64,000 bases of DNA, taken from Rotaria macrura (lineage: Eukaryota > Rotifera > Eurotatoria > Philodinida > Philodinidae). Location: positions 1-64,000 of the forward strand of contig OENT01000135.1 in NCBI GenBank assembly GCA_900239685.1. Direction: 5' to 3'. This document shows, piece by piece, positions 50,169 to 61,400 of this stretch (the stretch's first letter is position 1; every line of letters begins with the position of its first letter). A program made the position numbers and the translations under genes. The notes under the pieces are model-generated. The model was not told where the DNA came from and did not search any database. It was given only the letters and a program-made list of their open reading frames with translations.

Positions 50169-50760
50169 ACCACTGATACTCTCCTTTGGACGTCGTATTT
50201 TGTTCGTAGGCCGTACTTATAATGTAGATAAAGGATCTCAAAGAAGTTGTGTCAGTAGCTTGTTCCTGATGAGATATAGAATCGTTAGTGAATTTTCCCT
50301 GCAGGACAACAGTTTTTTAGCTAAATTATATTCTGGAATTTCACCCTGAAAAACTATCTGAATACAGTTTATAACTAGAGTAGCTTTAATAAAATATTTC
50401 AAATTTTTTGACAAAGTTTCTGCGAGTGATGAATCTTTCAAAACATGTACGTTATATACACTATCGATAGGAAAGGGTCTATTAGCTTGAAAGACTCATA
50501 AATCGAAGAGGGTTCACCGAAAAACTTTGAAATATTTTACTCAAGCTACTCTAGTTATAAACTGTATTCAGAAAGATTTTCAGGGTGAAATTCTAGCATA
50601 TAATTTTGCTGAAAAACTGTCGTCCTGCAGGGAAAATTCACTAACAATTCTATATCTCACCAGGAACAAGCTAGTGACACAAGTTCTTTGAGATCCTTTA
50701 TCTGCATTATGAGTACGGCCTATGAGCAAAATATGACATCCAACGGAAGGTATCAGTTGG
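50169..50760. repeat. fold-back element: two 240-bp inverted arms around a 112-bp spacer
   Basis: Left arm 50169-50408 and right arm 50521-50760 are inverted copies. They share GGATCTCAAAGAA.TTGTGTC, TTTCCCTGCAGGAC, and TTTATAACTAGAGTAGCTT, and differ at roughly one position in ten. A transcript crossing both arms would form a long hairpin. The arms end abruptly and the spacer is unrelated. No target duplication was identified, and no protein is convincing within the arms. Confidence 0.85.
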
Positions 50761-51922
50761 CAAGGTTCCCTCGATGGTTTACGTTGTAAATTATTCTTTT
50801 GATTTATTTTTGTGAAGATATTCCATTCAAATTTGACCTGTCACAAGCTTAATACACAAGCTAACATTGATATTGAACAAGTTCATCTAGGACTCGTTTC
50901 AATAGTATTTTTCATAAGTCGAGTAATCGATACTTCATTTAGTAAAAACCATTATTTGATGTATGTATAAAGCAATGTTTTGCTATCACTTTGAATAAGT
51001 TGAAGATCGATGCATAGAATTAATAGCCGTGTGACATAAATAATAAGTAGGTTTCTTTGCTGTAGTCAATTCATCATGACTCCGATTTCATAAGTGCATG
51101 TCGAATGTTTTCATATATGAAAATAGAAAAGACGAAAACATATTGCATTAGTAGACATCGTTATCGTTTCTTATTACCAATAAAATATGTAAAGAAAAAA
51201 ATATCTAGTAGATTATGTCAGCATCAAGAATAAAAATAATGAATATGAAATTTCAGACTACTATAAAAAGAATTCCGTCAACGATCCGAAGGAATTTTTC
51301 TATTCGTAATCTTTTACATAAAATGTTTTTATCTTACTCAAAAATAATACAATCTGAAAGTATTTTTGGCATGCTACTTTTATTGTTAGTAAAATTAATT
51401 ATTTCATATGAAAAAATAGATTACTAGTGCATGATGCTTAGTTAATATACAATCCATTAACATAATATAATAGATTGTATGAACTGTTGAAAAGATTACG
51501 ACAAACTTTTTACAGTTCAGAAGGATAAATTCAACTGACTGCTGTTTTTTTCCTACCTCGATCATGAATATCGTTAGTATCATATTTCCAGTCATGTTAT
51601 ATTTGATCAATTTCTTCGTAATATACCTTAACGGCACAGCGAAAATTAAAAGAAAATATGATCCAACAACAAATATCATCGATTTATCGCTATTTATGCC
51701 ACTACTAGGATATAAGTGAAAATGAAAAACAAAGACAAAAGAATCATGAAAATATTCAAGCATTCACCAGCATATCTATTGGACAAATATATGATTCATA
51801 TTTGAATACGGCAGTAATTTGATATGAGTAAACGCCTTGGTGTTTTCTTATATAGATGACAGCAAATTTTTATTCTGTAAAGCGTATTCGTATTTTAGTG
51901 TTTATTTCATCTCATCAAAAAT
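50761..51922. other. non-coding 5' of the CD225-like gene
   Basis: AT-rich. A minus-strand frame at 51404-51763 (119 codons) is hydrophobic but looks like AT-rich chance translation; no domain was recognised. The sequence just before the start codon at 51923 is pyrimidine-rich. Confidence 0.4.
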
Positions 51923-52456
51923 ATGAATACTATGGATGCCTATACTATCGATCAACCGAAAACAGAATTTAAAGCTGAATACGCACAACAGTTTCCATCG
52001 GTACCAGGACTACCTATTGTAACACCACCAACTGCTGCATCTGCACCTATGTATATGCCTCCTGCATACCAATATTATTATCCATACCAATATGCGCCGA
52101 CTTTGAATCCGAATTTGACTCCGGCTCCCATTCCGGTTCCGGTTCCACCTCCGGCTCAACAACAAAAAGTACAAACAGAGATTCGTAAGATTAATGATTG
52201 GCTACCATGGTCAATCATTAGTATATTTCTTGGAGGCATACTACTTGGTGTGATTCCTTTGATATTCTCTCTAATCTGTCGAAGCAAGAAACAAAAAAAT
52301 GATCTTAATGGTGCTCGAAAGATGAGTTTATTGGCATTAGTGTTTAATATCATCAGTTCAATTTTGGGTATAGCTGCAGTGGTTGGCCTTATTATTTATT
52401 TCTTTTTTTATAATAAATTATTTCAAAACGATATAATTTATAAGAGAAACGTTTAA
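51923..52456 (+). CDS. CD225/dispanin-like two-TM protein with proline-rich N-terminus (177 aa)
   Basis: Small membrane protein of the dispanin/CD225 superfamily, which includes interferon-induced transmembrane proteins, PRRT and TMEM91-type proteins. Residues 1-80 are cytosolic-type, rich in Pro and Tyr (PPAYQYYYPYQYAP; PVPVPPPAQQQ), with possible PPxY-like and SH3-type contact sites. The CD225 unit covers about 90-163: NDWLPWSIIS, TM1/hairpin about 96-118, a basic loop RSKKQK (120-125), the family's small-residue GAR.MS signature (130-134), and TM2 about 136-163. The C-tail is short and basic. There is no signal peptide. AATAAA at 52558-52563 fits a short 3' UTR. Family members act in membrane fusion or trafficking; whether this one does is inference. 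Confidence 0.75.
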   Translation: MNTMDAYTIDQPKTEFKAEYAQQFPSVPGLPIVTPPTAASAPMYMPPAYQYYYPYQYAPTLNPNLTPAPIPVPVPPPAQQQKVQTEIRKINDWLPWSIISIFLGGILLGVIPLIFSLICRSKKQKNDLNGARKMSLLALVFNIISSILGIAAVVGLIIYFFFYNKLFQNDIIYKRNV

Positions 52457-52563
52457 TAACAAAATTTGATGAACCCGTGATTTTCTTGGTTTCTTTTTGA
52501 ATAATTAATACTTATGCATGTCAACTATTTATTATTTTGGTTGCACGCTATGAATGAAATAAA

Positions 52564-54287
52564 ATCAGACTACATCAATAACTTCTACATGCTATGTTTT
52601 TCGTTAATTTTGATTAGATATTCATTTTTAACAACGAAATATAAAAATAAAATGAATTATCATACAATTTTTAAAATAATTGCATTGATCTTTAACTCGA
52701 TACCATGCACAGATGTGATCCAGAGATAATCAACATCCGTGCAGGATACATTCACAAGCATAAGATCGTTTTTTTTTGTTTCATCTTTTCTTCGTCAAGT
52801 ATAAATTTACTCGTTACTGATAATGGTATCATGAAAGGCAGTATGAATATCAAATGTGCCGAACTTCAATAAATAATTATTATTATTTTTCCTTGATTGT
52901 ATTCTAGATAGAATCATTGATCTTCAGAAAAAAAGAATTTGAGATGAGATCAATGTACAGACAAATTATTTATCATCATCTTTGTGATTCATCGATTCTT
53001 TTCTACATCATGTAGCGAACAAAGAATAGCTTTGAAGATATACTCGATCGAACTAAATTATTGCATTATTACAATTTATTAAATGAAAATTGTACAGCTA
53101 GCCTATTGAGCATTTTAATACATGCTGAATTATCATACTACTGCATTACGGTTGATATTTCATCATTTATTTTAAGTATTGACTAGATATGAATTCGGTG
53201 AATTATGTACAAGTTAACAAGAAATGAATGATTTTCTCTCGATTATACATACTTCATACGTGCTAAAGCTTAAAGTTGAATTCATATATACTCAACTAGA
53301 ACATGATGAATAGGAACCGAAAAGGCACATGTATTTGAATAGAAGAAACTAAAACTTTTTCAGAGCGAAGAGAGGGATGATTTATCTGGTTATGTTATTT
53401 GATCAAATCTTTGGCAGAGCACTAGGTTAGATTGTCTAGAATACTGATCTAGATGTATCCTAGTGTTCCAAAGATAATATTTTCTCATCATGAAACCATG
53501 AACTGCTTACTTCGTATTAGTTATCTTGTGAAACAAGATCTGAAAAGAGTGTTGAAGTTTATGCGTTAGAAAACTGATCTACCCTTGCATCCAACACAAC
53601 ACGACAGACGTTATTGATATACGATCAGAAGCTGTATGTCAAGCAGATATCATTATAATAGATGAACTGCTTCTTCATTGCAGTTCTAGAGAATAACCTA
53701 AATGGTAGTCAGTTACTGTTTCCCAAAATAAACCAAATGACACAACTTTCAAGTCATCAGCAACAGCAACTAAATCGTGCTTCACATTTTGAATCCTAAA
53801 GGGATTGTACTAATAGGTTTTTTTGCTAATTTCAATTGTTGCTGTCAATAAAACCTATGAAAATTACATTCATCAGGAAATAGTCATACTCTAGCTCACG
53901 AAAACAATACTCTGCAAGGCTCTCGTATATTTCTACAAACTAATATTATGAATGCATTCATGTTCATTCGAATTATGTTTGTCCACAGTGAGTGATTCAT
54001 ACAATTAGGCAATTCAATGGTGGAATTGTTTCAAGACTAAATAGATTATGTTTTCTTTTGCATATTTATATATGTATAGTTTCTTACGTCATTTTTTAAA
54101 AGAACCATAGATTTATATTCATGAATCATATATTTCTATTTAAATGTTTAAAAGCTTCTAGAATTTTCATTAAATTAAAAACCAAAATACACTATTAGTA
54201 GAAATTTGAAAAAAAAAATTAAAATTATTTTCAACGATTAGTTCATCTTGTAACATAATATAGTTCATTATCGTATGTTCATTCCGT
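52564..54287. other. non-coding between the CD225-like and aminotransferase genes
   Basis: AT-rich, without a supported gene. The frame at 52514-52729 lacks a domain. It contains the imperfect palindrome at 53407-53475. Confidence 0.5.
53407..53475. repeat. imperfect 69-bp palindrome
   Basis: The outer arms ATCTTTGG...CACTAGG and CCTAGTGTTCCAAAGAT pair, and an inner TCTAGA...TCTAGA continues the stem. It may be the remnant of a small inverted-repeat element or a structured RNA; nothing decides between them. Confidence 0.5.
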
Positions 54288-55873
54288 TCAATTGTTTGAA
54301 TGTGATAAAATACGATCAAGTATTTGAATGCATCGTTCGATTTCATCCATTGTATTATAGTGTACTGCAGAGAGACGAACTACGCCATCATTAATATTCA
54401 ACCCTAAAGCAGTCACTAATCGATGAGCATACATATGTCCATTACGACAAGCTATTTTATGTTCAATCAATTGTTTGACAATGTCATTTGACGATAGACG
54501 AGATGAGAAAAAACTAATAGTTGGTACTTGACGTGAAATTGTTGCTGAGCCAACTATTGTAACATCAGATTTTGTTGATAAATACTGCACGAATCGCTCA
54601 ACCATTGGATATTCGAAATCAGTAAATATATCAAATGCTTGTTCAATAGTTTTCCTTATTGGCTGATCTTTAGGAGCATTAGTGACATGTTGAAAGTAAG
54701 ATTTGATACCTAAAATACCTGCACATGATTCATGACTAAGACATCCGAGTTCATATTGATATGAAACATTCGACTGTGGAATAAAGTAATGATTGGGTCC
54801 GGCAGAAACATCGATAAGTTCTTGCCAAGCAACGTTCGAACCATATAAAACAGCAAAGTGAGGACCGTAAACCTATAAGCAAAAAAAAAACAATCAACAA
54901 GAATAAAAGTCATTCTTACTGAGAAATGTTTTCTTTACAATTCACATACACAGAATAGGATGATACACGATTCAGAATTCGTGAATGTACTTTCAGTAGA
55001 ACATAGTACAAAATACGATAGTGTTATAACACACAAACAAAAACGCTTGCATACTATCATTCTCACGCTTACTACAATAGTTACTCTGAAACTTAAATAT
55101 AGATAGATAGGTATGGAGAATATGTTGAAGCATCATTTTAATTATTATTGCTTTTGTTTTTGTTTAATTCTGTATATCAGAGTGACAAAAAATACAAAAT
55201 TCATCGTGCAACTTACCTTATAAAGGCTGAATACATAAAAATCAACGTTCCATTGATGAACATCAATAGCTCGATGAGGTGCATAAGCAACACCATCAAC
55301 AATGACACGTGCACGCGGACTTTTCTCACGAACAAGTTTGACAATAGCTTCAACATCAAGAATTTCTCCAATAATATTACTGACATGTGGTATGGCTACA
55401 ATTCTCGTACGTTCTGATAATAAAACGGCTAGATCATCTATATTTCTTCTTTCGTGTGCTTGCCATTCAATAATTTTTCCTTGTAATTTTGTCCATGCAC
55501 CATAGTTTGATTCGTGTGCAATATTTGTCAATATGATTTCATCGTCTGTACTTGTAATCAATTTATCAAACGCATGTGCCAATGTATGTACTAGTTGAGT
55601 TGTACTCGAGCCAAGAACAACTTCACCAATACCAGTACCATTCACTAATTCACGACAAAATTCATGCGCAAGTTTAACCGTATTTGTGGCTTCTTTCGAT
55701 TGTTCATAATCAGCACCGATTTGAACAAATGATCTTGAATAATATGTTGACACAGAATCAATTACCGATTGAGGCACTTGACTACCGCCTGCATTCTCCA
55801 AAAATATCCAATCATGATGTTCACGAAAAAACGGAAATTCACGACGTAATTGTTCTTTTTGTATGATCGACAT
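54288..55873 (-). CDS. class V aminotransferase, cysteine-desulfurase-like (VC1184-type), 413 aa, two exons
   Basis: PLP-dependent enzyme of fold type I. Exon 1 is 55217-55873 (start MSIIQKEQLR), intron 54873-55216 is 344 bp with GTAAG and ATAG ends and phase 0, and exon 2 is 54288-54872. Visible residues are an N-terminal FLENAGGSQVP (24-34), SSTTQ (89-93, phosphate cup), H120 (ring stacking position), D193 in IVDGVAYAPH, and Lys219 in SLYK|VYGPH, the Schiff-base lysine, which falls exactly at the exon junction. The C-terminus GHMYAHRL (364-371) and VVRLSAVHYNT match the VC1184-like subfamily. Tyr367 stands where SufS-type desulfurases have the catalytic Cys, so true desulfurase activity is doubtful. 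An in-frame upstream Met exists, but homology starts at MSIIQ. Family distribution is mainly bacterial, so transfer is possible. Confidence 0.85.
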
Positions 55874-56698
55874 CGTTTTGAATAGAAATAATAAATGACA
55901 TGTGATTATTATATCAAGTCTCCTATCGTTAGCTCGTAAGGGATATATAGATACGAGTGTGAATGTCATTGAGAAAACAACATGTATGTGAAAATTAAAA
56001 TCATTGAGAATGAAAAGGCCATTGTTAAGCAATTCTACTATGCAAATGTTACATGTAAGTTGAGTACGGGATAGGATGATTTAGGAATCGGAACCAACAT
56101 TTGTTTTTCCATTATGACCGATAGTAGATATGAATGTGAAGAGCATTTTATTAAATGTTATGTTATTGTGACTCGTATTTGTCGAAGTTCATACAAATAC
56201 TATAGCATTCGAACTACTTCGATAACGAATGTCATACTTTTCATACTGAAATAATCTTTGTTCTTTGAACGAAATCGAACACAATGTCGATTCTTATTTA
56301 GCAAAAGTCACTATTCTAAAACATACTTCCCATCAACAATCAAACATCGATTCATAATCTTATTTCAGTATGTTTCTATTTGATTCTGAGTTTTTCGTAG
56401 TTCTAACAAAATCGACATTTTAATAAGACGATCATTTTGAAATATGTGTCTTGAATTCCTTAGTCAGAATCCATATAGACTTGTTACGTTGAACAAAAGA
56501 AGAGCTTATTTCTTTTATTATACTTTGATTTCAAGATGATAAATCGTTTGTAATTCTCAGAAAAGAAAACATAATTTGAACAATAAATAACACATAAATT
56601 TTAAAGAATCGAAATAATTCACCATTCATTCATCGATAAAAAAAAATAACGGAAATAAAATATTATACACCTTTTTGAATTCGTTCAATGAACAATCA
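55874..56698. other. non-coding between aminotransferase and ART-TPR genes
   Basis: About 820 bases separate the two minus-strand genes, holding the presumed promoter of the aminotransferase gene and the 3' end of the ART-TPR gene. The in-frame extension up to 56032 is more likely 5' leader than coding. No motif stands out. Confidence 0.45.
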
Positions 56699-58414
56699 TT
56701 AGGTTATTTTTTGTTGAATCGATTGTTTTGCTTCATTGACAAGAATCTTTAATTCATTTATAATATGATCGTTCATCGATTGTGTAGTATTCTCTATCAA
56801 TTGCAATGCTCGCTCGTAGTTTTGTAAAGCAAGACTATACTTACTTAGATTTATATAACAATCACCGATATTTTTATATAGAGGAGCAAGATCGCTATGA
56901 TCCGATGACAAATATGTTAAGCTCACTCGTAGTGCCTGCTTATAATGCTCTAATGCCGCATCATATTCACCTTTATGTACATAATTGGCACCTAGACCAA
57001 GACGAGCTCGAACGAGACGACGAGGCTGACTTAAAATCGACGTATCATTTAATATTTCGAGAAAGAATTGTTCAACACGTCTATATTCTTCCATGTCCAT
57101 CAATAGTTTGCCCAATGACGAAAGTGGATTTTCATGCAATTCACTAGTTCGAAACGGTTTCATGAGATTGATCAATTGTGAATCATCCTTACTTATTAAT
57201 TTTAATTTTATTGACCATATGATTGATGAATTATCGATATATTGATCAATTGAATCAATACGAAAAACAGTGCCGGCACTAAAACAGATCCGATGATTTT
57301 TCGCTGAATTACCTTGAAGTAAACCGTAAGGACTTTCTTGATTAAATATCATATGATCAATGTGTATTTCAAAAATAGTACCAACCATATCGCTATGAAT
57401 TGCAAGTCGACGATGAATAAAATTGAGAGCATCATCCTTATTTACAGTAGTTAGAAGAAAATTTGAAAATGACAAGAGTCCATGGCGAACATTTTTTACT
57501 AACATATTCAATTCATCATTCAATATTGTTTTTCCACGATAAACAATCGAAATATTTTTCATTAAAAGATCATTTTCATCATGCAAACGTATTAGTTGCA
57601 TGTTAACATGTTTCATAAAAAAGCCGAGTTTGTAAAGAGTGTCAATTTCACGCGTACGTTTTGCACGATTTAATATTTTCGAAACAAAACATGACTTTTT
57701 CAACCAATCAAGTGCTAAATTGGGTCGATACTGTTGAGCGAAATCATCGATATGACGTAATTGGTCAGGATTATTTATATAATGTTTTCGACAAAATTCA
57801 ATAAATACATCTTTAGCAAAACTATCAAGTTTTAGACGAGCCATGATTTCATTTGATATTTGTATAAAAATAAATGATGCTTCCTGCTTAGATAAAATCA
57901 TTGGCGATCGAATATCTTGTGCTGAATTAGAAATCATAGAAAAATAGATTAAATCTAATTCACATAAATCAATATCGTTTTGTAACTGTTTACAAAGATT
58001 ATTAATATCATGAAATATATTATGTTGTATACTATGACGAGTTATATCATGCCGAGAAATAGAATCAAAAATATAGATTTTTTCAAGTTGTGGTAAATCA
58101 TAAATATATTGAATAGATTGATATGTAACAGATACGATAAGAAAAACTTTTTCATCTTGTATATCTCGTATAAAATTAATACATAAATCCGGATTGGTGA
58201 ATGTATGAAAGCCATAAATGATATGGCTCAAATGTTTTTTTTCATTTTCAAATTTATGCGACGGATCATCGAATAACCAAACAATGATACAATTTTCAAT
58301 AATTCGCGTTGCTTTGAAATTCATCGATGTTCCTGTTGAAACTGGTATTTGATCGAATGAAGCATTCGTTGGCAGTACAACAGATGCACAACATTTAGAA
58401 CATGAACCACCCAT
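56699..58414 (-). CDS. ART-like protein with TPRs, probably myristoylated (571 aa, single exon)
   Basis: Belongs to the ADP-ribosyltransferase plus TPR family expanded in rotifers. The N-terminus MGGSCSKCC has Gly2 and Ser6 for N-myristoylation and cysteines for palmitoylation, so membrane attachment on the cytosolic side is likely. Residues about 38-160 form the family's N-terminal alpha/beta domain (NCIIVWLFDD; DLPQLEKIYIF at 107-116). The ART region is about 255-405: Arg293 in VYRG, SFSNFLLTT (315-323) at the Ser motif, and FSAGTVFRIDSI (378-389) closing the fold. In the Glu motif, expected as ExE just before hhF, the sequence is NHRICF (373-378), so the catalytic Glu position is Arg375. 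TPRs cover about 431-459, 467-500 and 508-542. A pseudo-enzyme or scaffold role is likely. The reading frame is intact and the first Met fits the lipid signal. Confidence 0.85.
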   Translation of the reverse strand: MGGSCSKCCASVVLPTNASFDQIPVSTGTSMNFKATRIIENCIIVWLFDDPSHKFENEKKHLSHIIYGFHTFTNPDLCINFIRDIQDEKVFLIVSVTYQSIQYIYDLPQLEKIYIFDSISRHDITRHSIQHNIFHDINNLCKQLQNDIDLCELDLIYFSMISNSAQDIRSPMILSKQEASFIFIQISNEIMARLKLDSFAKDVFIEFCRKHYINNPDQLRHIDDFAQQYRPNLALDWLKKSCFVSKILNRAKRTREIDTLYKLGFFMKHVNMQLIRLHDENDLLMKNISIVYRGKTILNDELNMLVKNVRHGLLSFSNFLLTTVNKDDALNFIHRRLAIHSDMVGTIFEIHIDHMIFNQESPYGLLQGNSAKNHRICFSAGTVFRIDSIDQYIDNSSIIWSIKLKLISKDDSQLINLMKPFRTSELHENPLSSLGKLLMDMEEYRRVEQFFLEILNDTSILSQPRRLVRARLGLGANYVHKGEYDAALEHYKQALRVSLTYLSSDHSDLAPLYKNIGDCYINLSKYSLALQNYERALQLIENTTQSMNDHIINELKILVNEAKQSIQQKIT

Positions 58415-61400
58415 TTGAGAATACTAGATTGATAAGATAGAATTACAAAAGAATAGCAAACATTTGTTTGATACTCTCATCTAGAATTCTGAAGAAAAAA
58501 TTATATTTATTTTATAATCCTACTTTCAAGAATTCTTTTCTTTACAATAAGCAAACTTTCAAAAATTAATAAACTTTAATATATTAATTATAAAATACAC
58601 GTAGAATAATGTTTGAGTGTGCTGTGCATAGCAAAATGAATTTATTCTTACGCATACAAGAACTTCGACGGATATTATATTATTACGCTGTGGGACATCT
58701 AAAGATTTACAATACGTTTTCTTTTATGAAATCAAAAATAATCGCTCGAGCAAAGAGATCTTTTTTTTAGTCTCAGTGTATTTTTCATATATGTATATAT
58801 TCGAAACATTATCAATTCAATAAATTTTACTGAGAAAAAGAAACGCGCGAAATCTCAACGAAAGAGCTTGTTAGCGCAGCCCCGTTGGGACCAAAATTTA
58901 GAACTCACATATCTATAACTTCATGATGCTAATAGAAAATAGAGAAAATGTTAAACCACGAAATTTCTTTACATCGTCTTTCTTTGATGGGCGCCCTACT
59001 TTTCGTTTTCATTGTTGCTATTCACTCGTTAGTTTCCATTTTTCTCATTATAAGTATTTCAATAGACGACAAATAACGCTGTGATACATGACGATAATAT
59101 AATGCTGGTTGCTATTTTCGGAAAGGGAGAGGGGGACATTGGTAAGTAACCCCCAAGTGGGGGGGGGGCGTCTGGAACCACGGACTATGTCTGCAACTGG
59201 GGTAGGGTGGGGGAATAAAGTCTCACTCTTCAGCTTCCACCCACTATTTTCTTCGAAAGCATATCTGAGTTCCACAAAAAAAAGGTATCTTTCTCAAACA
59301 TTTACATGAAAAGATGTGCATCAATCTAGTTTTTTGCTCTTTCTTAGTATCCTGGCAGTTTAAAGAAAATTTCTCTTACAGTCTTCATCTATGCTACATG
59401 TTATGAAGCACCATAAAAGCACCTCGTGATTATGTATAGGATAAATTGTAATTGTGAGATAACAAAAAAGTAATACAGGATTAAATTCATATCTATTATA
59501 AATGTAATTGAAATTCACCGAGTCGTTGCATGACAGTAGACCATGATGAAAGCGACTTAGTGCTTAAATTTGTTATGAAACGGAAATATGATAGAACATC
59601 AAGCTATCTGATAGTTGTAATTGTGTCTCGAAAGGTATATTCTTTATTTTGAGAGGTCTAATTAATAAATGAAAATGAGAGAGCTCATAAGTATTTAATC
59701 ATGTAAAAAGTGAAGAGACCAAACTTCTCTTTTATGAAATAAAAGGTCTGATCAAAAAGATGAATTTTTTTGTGTATGTGTGTGCAAGGCAGGAAAATGA
59801 TAATAAAAAAGAGCAGTGAAATATCATTTTGGCGTTGATGCATTTATGAAGAGAAGCTTGACGTCTGAAAAATTTAACAACAAATTTTACAAATGATCAT
59901 GAAGACGTTTGTCAATATATTTATCTAAAGATCTTGAGTTTTGATATAACAAAATTTATTATCTTATTAAACAAACAACATGAGATTTATATGTCCAATC
60001 GATGACTCCTATCTTTTTCCATTAATCAAAAGTTCACATACCTTTTCATAAAAAGGACTCAGCCTATCGCTAGATAGATGCTACTAGTTACTATTAATTA
60101 TAAGAATAATTTATTCAAAATAATTTTATTCGCTCCTTCAGATATATGAATCAGTTTACATAAATCTCGTGTGACTTCTACACAAGGTGTTTAGTTTAAG
60201 ATTTTTAAGAATTTCCCCGTCAGTTTGTTTTATTCTTAAAATATATACGAATATGTCATGAATGACTCATATGAGAGAACAAAATTTTCGATAATTCAAA
60301 GATTTGATTGAGTGATTCTTTTGGTAAAAAATTCATTTCTTGAAACTGCTCCTATCGTTAAGAAGATCATTCAAAGAATTCTACCTGTCGGAGATTAAGA
60401 TCATTCCAGAAACGAATTCTATAAAGATTGGCGTTGTGTAATTAATTAACTTTGAAGTGATTACTAAATACACAATGGCTATGAAAAAATGAGCCCTTTT
60501 CTGAAGGGAATAAGCTGGAATTGATTTAGAAGCTACTCGAAAAATGTCATCACATCATATCAATTCTACCTAGTATAAAATAGCATATGATTCTCTACGA
60601 CCTTCCATGAAAATATCATATCAAAAGGAAAAATATGAATTTTGAAATTCTTCCAGAGATTTCTAAGTGAACTAGGGTAGACACTTTCTATATGACAGAG
60701 CTCATTGTTTTGGTATTTTTCAAAATGCCCCTTAAAACTATTGATTGAGAATCTTTGCTCGTTTTTTGAACGGATTGTAACGCAAAGAGAATACTTCGAA
60801 TACGGACAGATTAGCTCCCGAACTTGTGTATATCTTTGGAGATAGCTGATCCTGAAAATTCTCTTTCTTTTTAAAGTGTTCTGTTTGCAATAGAAATTTC
60901 TCGGATTTTATTAGTAAATATATATTGAATGATTTGAGACAACAAGTTAAGTGGTGAACAGGACTAGATGCGATGTATATTTATAAAAACTTCAGCTCAA
61001 TCAGCAGCACTGTTCTGAATATACAGCTACATTAGGATTCCCATGAATTGAATGAGTCACTTTTCAGACTTATCGTATAATCCTTTTAAAATTTTGAAGA
61101 TTCATTTGCTAAAATTCATAAATATCTTCACTCTAAAATATCTCCAATTAAGGAAATTTTATCGTAGCTTCTGAGAATACTAGCTCAAATAGCACAGAAA
61201 TAATTCATACATCAACGCTAGACGTTACCGATGAGGAATTTTTCGAAGCATATATGAAAAACGTCTGACAACAACATGAGAGATGTAACATAGTAAACTC
61301 TATGATCATGTGTCGACTTCTACCGTGTGATCATTGATAAAGGATAGAAGAGAATAAATACGATTATTACCGGGACATTCTCTATAGATATTCCGTATGA

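Noticed and set aside
51404-51763. 119-codon hydrophobic minus-strand frame
   Set aside because: Composition is what AT-rich DNA gives by chance; no ordered TM topology or family resemblance.
55148-55505. Plus-strand frames of 67-89 codons
   Set aside because: Antisense shadows of the aminotransferase exon 1 and its intron.
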